From Bacillota bacterium (lineage in GTDB: Bacteria; Bacillota; Clostridia; Oscillospirales; Ruminococcaceae): a stretch of DNA of 10,248 nucleotides. A program made the translations under genes and the position numbers. The notes beneath the pieces were generated by a model. It did not search any database, was not told where the DNA came from, and saw nothing but the letters and a program-made list of their open reading frames with translations. Positions 6,587 to 10,248 of this stretch are shown here, piece by piece (position 1 is the stretch's first letter; every line of letters begins with the position of its first letter). The DNA lies in NCBI GenBank assembly GCA_023413185.1, contig JAEZQD010000034.1:1-10248 (forward strand), given 5' to 3'.

Positions 6587-7321
6587 ATGAAAAGACAAGT
6601 TAGCATATTCCTCATTCTATTGCTCCTCCTCGTGTCTTCCTGTGCTACTCAAACCCCGTCTGCGGCGTCTCTGGGTTATAGCGAAATACCCACCCCGTCT
6701 TCTACCGCAGAGCAGGAACGGCAGGATTACTTAAGCTCCCTGACGATTGACAGCGCGCCCGTGGACTTTTCCAACCCATCTGAGATTGATTTTTCTAAGG
6801 CTCATACCACTAACTTTGATTATTCCCTCGACTATATGAATATGCCGCACAATGAGCTTTGGTACGTGTTAAGAATAGTTGTCCCTTTTTTTAGCGACAG
6901 CATGAACTGGACATTCCCAAACCATCAGAACGAGTATACCGCATCAATCTATTGTTATGTGTTAAACCGGATAATCCATGGCGAAACCGTGCATAACCCT
7001 GAGGATTATTGTGTTGACGGATACTATTACGATATACCCAGAGCAATCGTTGAGACGACAGCCATGCAGTATTTCACGCTGTCCGATTCCGACCTTTCTG
7101 CGCTGACCAGTTTAAATTCAGATTACAATCCTTCCTCCGGCAATGCAATTCCGGTGTACTATTATGACGCTGAAAAAGATGTTATTGTATGCAGTGCGGA
7201 TTCTCTTGCCGTAAGCGGTGGAATTGGACGTTATCTAATTGAAGAGGTGTCGCTTACCGACACGGATATGCTTCATATAACCGTTCGTTACTTCGACAAT
7301 CCGTATGATTCTTCTGGATAA
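6587..7321 (+). CDS. predicted lipoprotein, apparently C-terminally truncated (second of three)
   Basis: This is a 244-residue exported protein. The signal peptide MKRQVSIFLILLLLL ends in lipobox VSSC (C19), and a Ser/Thr/Pro-rich linker follows. The mature domain is Tyr- and Asp-rich and contains PRAIVETTAMQYFTL (151-165), matching in position and character the VYEVFGV and ALKYFGV motifs of its neighbours. The start has GGAGGG (6570-6575) 11 nt upstream. The annotated end, TAA at 7319-7321, falls right after the strand LHITVRYFD. Beyond it the same frame is open for 37 more codons to TAA at 7433-7435 and resembles the C-terminus of the preceding gene. I infer a nonsense mutation that removed the last strands; a sequencing error is the main alternative. 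The function is unknown. Confidence 0.8.
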   Translation: MKRQVSIFLILLLLLVSSCATQTPSAASLGYSEIPTPSSTAEQERQDYLSSLTIDSAPVDFSNPSEIDFSKAHTTNFDYSLDYMNMPHNELWYVLRIVVPFFSDSMNWTFPNHQNEYTASIYCYVLNRIIHGETVHNPEDYCVDGYYYDIPRAIVETTAMQYFTLSDSDLSALTSLNSDYNPSSGNAIPVYYYDAEKDVIVCSADSLAVSGGIGRYLIEEVSLTDTDMLHITVRYFDNPYDSSG

Positions 7322-7435
7322 TTACTTTCCGTCAACGAAGCAATGGATACTTTGAATTATTGCCTCTACTTCAACGTACAGCTTGACGGATTGAAATTCA
7401 GATATGTTCAAGTGGGTGAATTACATGTTTATTAA
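7322..7435 (+). pseudogene. in-frame remnant of the C-terminus of the second lipoprotein
   Basis: Directly after the TAA at 7319-7321 the same frame reads 37 sense codons before TAA at 7433-7435. It contains LNYCLYFNVQLDGLKFRYVQ, which has the same Y-x-x-F-x-V then hydrophobic-strand pattern as YYHFTFQV...LFLRFLEM at the end of the first lipoprotein. With this segment the second lipoprotein would be 282 codons, close to its 274-residue neighbour. Its old end would overlap the third gene's start by 11 nt. Confidence 0.6.
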
Positions 7436-8153
7436 TAGCAATAGTAGATGCTTAACGAAATTGGGTATCTTTCAAACAATCTGTATATTAATAATCTTTT
7501 GTATAATTAGTGCAGGGCTTAGCGGATGCGATGGTACTGTGTCACAGAATATATCGTCTGCATCTGATTTAAGCCAGGCAGTGTCTTTCACTTCCAGTTC
7601 TAGTGTACTGGTTAACTCAAATATAAATATAGATGGGGATTCACCCTTAGTTCAAAAAGTCTTTTTAATGTGGAAATCGTTTGGGGGGTACCCTTCGTTT
7701 ACAAATGTAAATGCAATAACTTCATCTACAATTAGTGAGTTGTATGCAAATTATTGTAACAGCAATGATATCCCCATTGCTTTTTCAGTAGAAGACAAAG
7801 ATGGATCTAAGTGGATGGAACCAGAACCTGTTGAACAATTTGCCCTAAAATATTTTGGCGTAGAACCCAACAAGATTCATGATTCTACCGAATATTATGA
7901 TGAACAAAAGGGCTATAGATACCCATTGGTATTTCCAGTCGCTCCTGAAAGCGCTCAAATATTATCTGCGGAGAGTATAAACGAGGAACAGATATCTATA
8001 AGATTTGAATATGTTTTTTATTTGCCGCCAGAATTCTACGCTAAACCTGGTATGGTAAAAGCAGTTCATACCGTGATTATTCGTTCTGAGAACGATAATT
8101 TTACATTTGATAGCGCAGATATTGACGATGAAAGAAATAATTATAAAGAGTAA
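7425..8153 (+). CDS. predicted lipoprotein of unknown function (third of three)
   Basis: This is a 242-residue exported protein with a long signal peptide: a charged start with Arg and Lys, then a hydrophobic core ICILIIFCIISAG, and lipobox LSGC with lipidated C35. A Ser-rich linker follows (about 40-66). The mature domain has VEQFALKYFGV (126-136), then TEYYDEQKGYRYPLVFPV, then beta strands ending in HTVIIRSENDNFTFDSADID. It shares the layout of the two preceding genes but little exact identity. ATG 7425 is preferred because GGTGA (7415-7419) lies 5 nt upstream; ATG 7404 in the same frame has no ribosome binding site. The gene is visibly more AT-rich than its neighbours, hinting at a different history. 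A hairpin follows 26 nt after the stop. The function is unknown. Confidence 0.82.
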   Translation: MFINSNSRCLTKLGIFQTICILIIFCIISAGLSGCDGTVSQNISSASDLSQAVSFTSSSSVLVNSNINIDGDSPLVQKVFLMWKSFGGYPSFTNVNAITSSTISELYANYCNSNDIPIAFSVEDKDGSKWMEPEPVEQFALKYFGVEPNKIHDSTEYYDEQKGYRYPLVFPVAPESAQILSAESINEEQISIRFEYVFYLPPEFYAKPGMVKAVHTVIIRSENDNFTFDSADIDDERNNYKE

Positions 8154-8163
8154 GTGTTCTATT

Positions 8164-8210
8164 ATAAAAATAACAAAACGCAGGCGTCCCATTGTCACGG
8201 GGCGCCTGCG
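8164..8210 (-). terminator. Rho-independent terminator of the second CNNM-family gene
   Basis: A 12-bp GC-rich stem pairs 8179-8190 with 8199-8210 (CGCAGGCG with CGCCTGCG, then TCCC with GGGG including one G-T pair). On the minus strand it is followed by TTTTGTTATTTTTAT, so it serves the gene ending at 8240. On the plus strand no T run follows, but the hairpin also lies just after the third lipoprotein gene. Confidence 0.85.
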
Positions 8211-8239
8211 ATAATGTAAGCGATATTTAACTCGGTAGC

Positions 8240-9598
8240 CTATTCTCCCTTTTTCTCGTCGCCATTCTCCTCCACAGGCGGAGGAAGCTTTACGACCTTC
8301 ACGCTTGCGATGCGGCGGTCTTCGACCTCTAGCACCGTAAACTCCACGTTGTTGACTACGACACTCGGGCGCTCGTCATCGGACGGGATGTAGCCTAAGA
8401 TGTCGATGATAAGCCCGGCTATCGTTTCGTAGTCGCCCTCGTCGGGCAGCGGTATGTCCAAAATCTCGGAAAGCTCCTCGATATCGGTGGCGCCGTCCAC
8501 CGTAAAGGTGATGTCGTCCACCATCTGAATCTCCTCTTCCTCGTTGTCATACTCGTCCTGAATGTTGCCGACAATCGCTTCGAGCAAATCCTCCATCGTC
8601 ACAAGTCCGCTGGTGCCACCGTATTCGTCGCACACCACGGCAAACTGAACCTTTTTATCCTGAAACTCCTTAAACAGCTCCTTAACATGGTTGCTTTCAG
8701 GCACAAACAACACGGGACGAATAAAGTCTTTGATGGCGATTTTGGGGTTTGGCTTGTTGTTGATTAAGCGAAGCAGGTCCTTCACATACACAACACCCGT
8801 AATGTTGTCCAAATCATCCTCGTAGACGGGAATACGCGAGTACCCCTCCTCGATGGCGAGGTTTACAACATCCTCAATCGATGAGGTTGCTTCAACGCCC
8901 ATGATATCGGTGCGGTGGGTCATAATCTCGGCGGCGGTAATGTCGTCGAGCTCGAAGATGTTGTTAATCATCTCCTTGGCACTTTCCTCAATGACACCCT
9001 TTTCGTTGCCTACATCCACCAGCATGCGAATCTCTTCTTCGGTCACGCGGTCGGGCTCGGAGTGGGGGTCGATGCCAAACATACGCACCACCCCATTGGT
9101 AGAGGCGGACAACAGCCGCACAAAGGGGCGGGTCATTTTATACAGAACGGTTAGTGCGCCCACGGTGGCAAACGCGAACTTTTCGGGATCCTGCATCGCC
9201 AGCCGTTTGGGAACAAGCTCGCCAAATACAAGCGTAAAGTAGGATAGAATAAAGGTGATAATAACGACCGTAACCACCTTAATCATCGATGCGGGCAGGG
9301 GTAAAACCCCATCAAGCGCCGCGGTAATGGGTTCGGCAAAGCTGTCTGCGGCAACCGCAGATGCCAAAAAGCCCGAGATGGTCACACCAATCTGGATGGT
9401 GGCAAGAAAGCGCGAGGGCTCCTTTACCAAGCTAAGCAGCAGACGGGCCTTTTTGTGCCCCTCCTCCGCCATCTTATTGACCTTGTTGTCGTTAACCTGA
9501 ATAATGGCAATCTCGCTTCCGGCAAAGAACGCGTTCGTAAGTATCAGTACAAATAGTAGCGCGATATACAACAGATATCGGGTACTGTCAGGGTCCAT
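8240..9598 (-). CDS. CNNM/HlyC-CorC family membrane protein with CBS pair (second copy)
   Basis: This is a 452-residue paralogue of the protein at 666-1901. The N-terminal DUF21/CNNM membrane region (about 8-170) has the motif NAFFAGSEIAI near 22-32 and further hydrophobic segments near 70-85, 105-132 and 145-160. The CBS pair (about 220-345) starts at IMTHRTDI (225-232) and contains CDEYGGTSGLVTMEDLLEA. A very acidic link (YDNEEEEI) leads to the CorC/HlyC C-terminal domain (about 363-437), and the tail is Pro-, Glu- and Lys-rich. Such proteins are proposed divalent-cation exporters or regulators; the ion cannot be told here. The start at 9598 is supported by GGAG 11 nt upstream on the minus strand; the in-frame ATG nine codons earlier (9625) has none. 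It is a single-gene unit with its own consensus promoter and terminator. Confidence 0.93.
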   Translation of the reverse strand: MDPDSTRYLLYIALLFVLILTNAFFAGSEIAIIQVNDNKVNKMAEEGHKKARLLLSLVKEPSRFLATIQIGVTISGFLASAVAADSFAEPITAALDGVLPLPASMIKVVTVVIITFILSYFTLVFGELVPKRLAMQDPEKFAFATVGALTVLYKMTRPFVRLLSASTNGVVRMFGIDPHSEPDRVTEEEIRMLVDVGNEKGVIEESAKEMINNIFELDDITAAEIMTHRTDIMGVEATSSIEDVVNLAIEEGYSRIPVYEDDLDNITGVVYVKDLLRLINNKPNPKIAIKDFIRPVLFVPESNHVKELFKEFQDKKVQFAVVCDEYGGTSGLVTMEDLLEAIVGNIQDEYDNEEEEIQMVDDITFTVDGATDIEELSEILDIPLPDEGDYETIAGLIIDILGYIPSDDERPSVVVNNVEFTVLEVEDRRIASVKVVKLPPPVEENGDEKKGE

Positions 9599-9696
9599 GT
9601 TGTTTCTTTCTCCTTTTTTATGCATTTAATCATAGGATGGATAAATCGACACACACTATACTAGCTGCAAAAGCCGCGAGACATAGCGCGCATGCC

Positions 9697-9715
9697 ATGC
9701 TGCAAAACGCAGCAT
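9697..9715 (-). other. small hairpin in the leader of the second CNNM-family gene
   Basis: ATGCTGC (9697-9703) and GCAGCAT (9709-9715) form a 7-bp stem with a 5-nt loop inside a leader of about 140 nt. No T run follows on either strand, so it is not a terminator. Its role is unknown. Confidence 0.4.
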
Positions 9716-9747
9716 CAAATAAATGGAATATTCAGTTATTCATAGAT

Positions 9748-9776
9748 ATTATATAAAAAGATTTTGTGGTTGTCAA
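9748..9776 (-). promoter_or_regulatory. consensus promoter of the second CNNM-family gene
   Basis: On the minus strand a perfect -35 TTGACA (9771-9776) and a perfect -10 TATAAT (9748-9753) are separated by 17 nt. The start of transcription would be near 9741, about 143 nt before the ATG. Confidence 0.88.
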
Positions 9777-9825
9777 ATCGGCTATGTATCCGGTTGTTTT
9801 AAAAAAGGTGAAACCTGCACAAAAA

Positions 9826-9851
9826 CATCAAACAATTGTTACAATTTGATG
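9826..9851. promoter_or_regulatory. inverted repeat between two divergent promoters, possible operator
   Basis: CATCAAA (9826-9832) is the reverse complement of TTTGATG (9845-9851). Nested within is AATTGT-T-ACAATT (9834-9846). It sits between the divergent promoters at 9748-9776 and 9914-9942. It does not match the clostridial Rex or cre consensus well enough to name a regulator. Confidence 0.35.
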
Positions 9852-9913
9852 CAGTAAAGGTGTGCTCTCACCAAGGTTTACTCAAATTTAATATATTAAT
9901 ATGGCTTTAGATA

Positions 9914-9942
9914 TTTACTTTGTAGAGTAAAAACGGTATAAT
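9914..9942 (+). promoter_or_regulatory. promoter of the pyruvate:ferredoxin oxidoreductase gene
   Basis: A -10 TATAAT (9937-9942) lies 17 nt after TTTACT (9914-9919), which matches four of six -35 positions. Transcription from near 9949 gives a leader of about 205 nt. Confidence 0.65.
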
Positions 9943-9961
9943 TCTTAATGAATCGATCCTT

Positions 9962-10084
9962 CGTTATGTTTTTAACATAATGGGGCTTGTTTGTATGCGT
10001 TTGCCTTATTGGCAGGCGCGTCAATTTGTGTCCGCCGCGTATTTGACGTTATGGCGGGTAATCTGCGGGGCTTTTTTGCCCGCA
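9962..10084 (+). other. structured 5' leader of the oxidoreductase gene
   Basis: Successive foldings are visible. One 9-bp hairpin lies at 9962-9982. Another 9-bp hairpin, GCGTTTGCC/GGCAGGCGC with loop TTATT, lies at 9997-10019. CGTCAA (10019-10024) pairs with TTGACG (10043-10048), and this crosses CCGCC (10032-10036) pairing with GGCGG (10053-10057). A last hairpin TGCGGG/CCCGCA (10064-10084) has T6 in its loop. The crossing pairs would be an H-type pseudoknot or two alternative states. I do not recognise a known riboswitch class. Confidence 0.45.
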
Positions 10085-10156
10085 CTATAGTATGTTGTAT
10101 TCGGCAGACAAGCTGCCGTTTCCTTCTCCCACACACCAATAAGGAGGATATAAATC

Positions 10157-10248
10157 ATGGCTAGAAAAATGAAAACTATGGACGGCAATACTGCCGCCGC
10201 ACACGTCTCCTACGCCTATACCGATGTAGCCGCAATCTATCCGATTAC
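10157..10248 (+). CDS. nifJ: pyruvate:ferredoxin (flavodoxin) oxidoreductase, N-terminus only
   Basis: Only the first 30 codons are in the window. The start MARKMKTMDGNTAAAHVSYA followed by YTDVAAIYPI is the highly conserved beginning of the large single-chain pyruvate:ferredoxin oxidoreductase (domain I; the family continues YPITPSS). The enzyme decarboxylates pyruvate with thiamine diphosphate and iron-sulfur clusters, giving acetyl-CoA, CO2 and reduced ferredoxin, and is central to anaerobic metabolism. The ribosome binding site AAGGAGG (10141-10147) lies 9 nt before the ATG and is near-ideal, fitting high expression. It has its own promoter and a structured leader. The gene name follows the family convention (also called por); later domains cannot be checked here. 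Confidence 0.93.
   Translation, partial: MARKMKTMDGNTAAAHVSYAYTDVAAIYPI

Noticed and set aside
10064..10084. TGCGGG/CCCGCA hairpin as a Rho-independent terminator before the oxidoreductase
   Set aside because: The T6 tract is in the loop rather than after the stem, and an alternative 5' arm (10031-10035) gives only a short stem; treated as part of the leader structure.
1..10248. CRISPR array, insertion sequence or phage-defence genes
   Set aside because: No regularly spaced repeats, transposase or integrase motifs, or defence-type domains were seen on either strand.

Overview
The window looks like chromosome from a low-to-moderate GC, anaerobic Gram-positive bacterium of class Clostridia. 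The signs are strong AGGAGG-type ribosome binding sites, sigma-A-like promoters, lipoprotein signal peptides with lipoboxes, an Agr-type (LytTR/HPK10) two-component pair, and the start of pyruvate:ferredoxin oxidoreductase. The genus cannot be fixed from what is visible; a gut Oscillospiraceae-like organism would fit.

Layout. Positions 1-321 hold the end of a tRNA cluster: the 3' part of a probable tRNA-Arg, then tRNA-His(GTG) and tRNA-Gln(TTG), closed by a strong terminator. A good promoter at 390-418 drives a CNNM/HlyC-CorC family membrane protein (666-1901) after an unusually long leader of about 240 nt. Then comes a LytTR response regulator (1961-2686) overlapping by one base (TAATG) an AgrC-like sensor kinase (2686-4014), closed by a hairpin terminator at 4032-4073. 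On the minus strand are a small unrecognised protein (4107-4496), with a striking palindrome over its start region, and an alpha/beta hydrolase (4697-5494).

Positions 5727-8153 hold three consecutive plus-strand genes for distantly related lipoproteins. The middle one ends at a TAA, after which the same frame stays open for 37 codons and resembles the C-terminus of its neighbour. It therefore looks truncated by a nonsense mutation. A second CNNM/HlyC family protein lies on the minus strand (8240-9598) behind a consensus TTGACA-17-TATAAT promoter. The window closes with a divergent promoter, a structured leader of about 200 nt and the first 30 codons of pyruvate:ferredoxin oxidoreductase (from 10157).

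How the genes relate. The regulator and kinase form one signalling unit, and its peptide-signal genes (agrB/agrD type) are not in the window. The three lipoproteins are probably one transcription unit on the cell surface. The two CNNM proteins are paralogues under separate promoters. I saw no insertion sequence, phage gene, CRISPR array or toxin-antitoxin pair. The most unusual items are the truncated lipoprotein, the structured leader of the oxidoreductase, the palindrome at 4505-4546 and the unidentified 129-residue protein.
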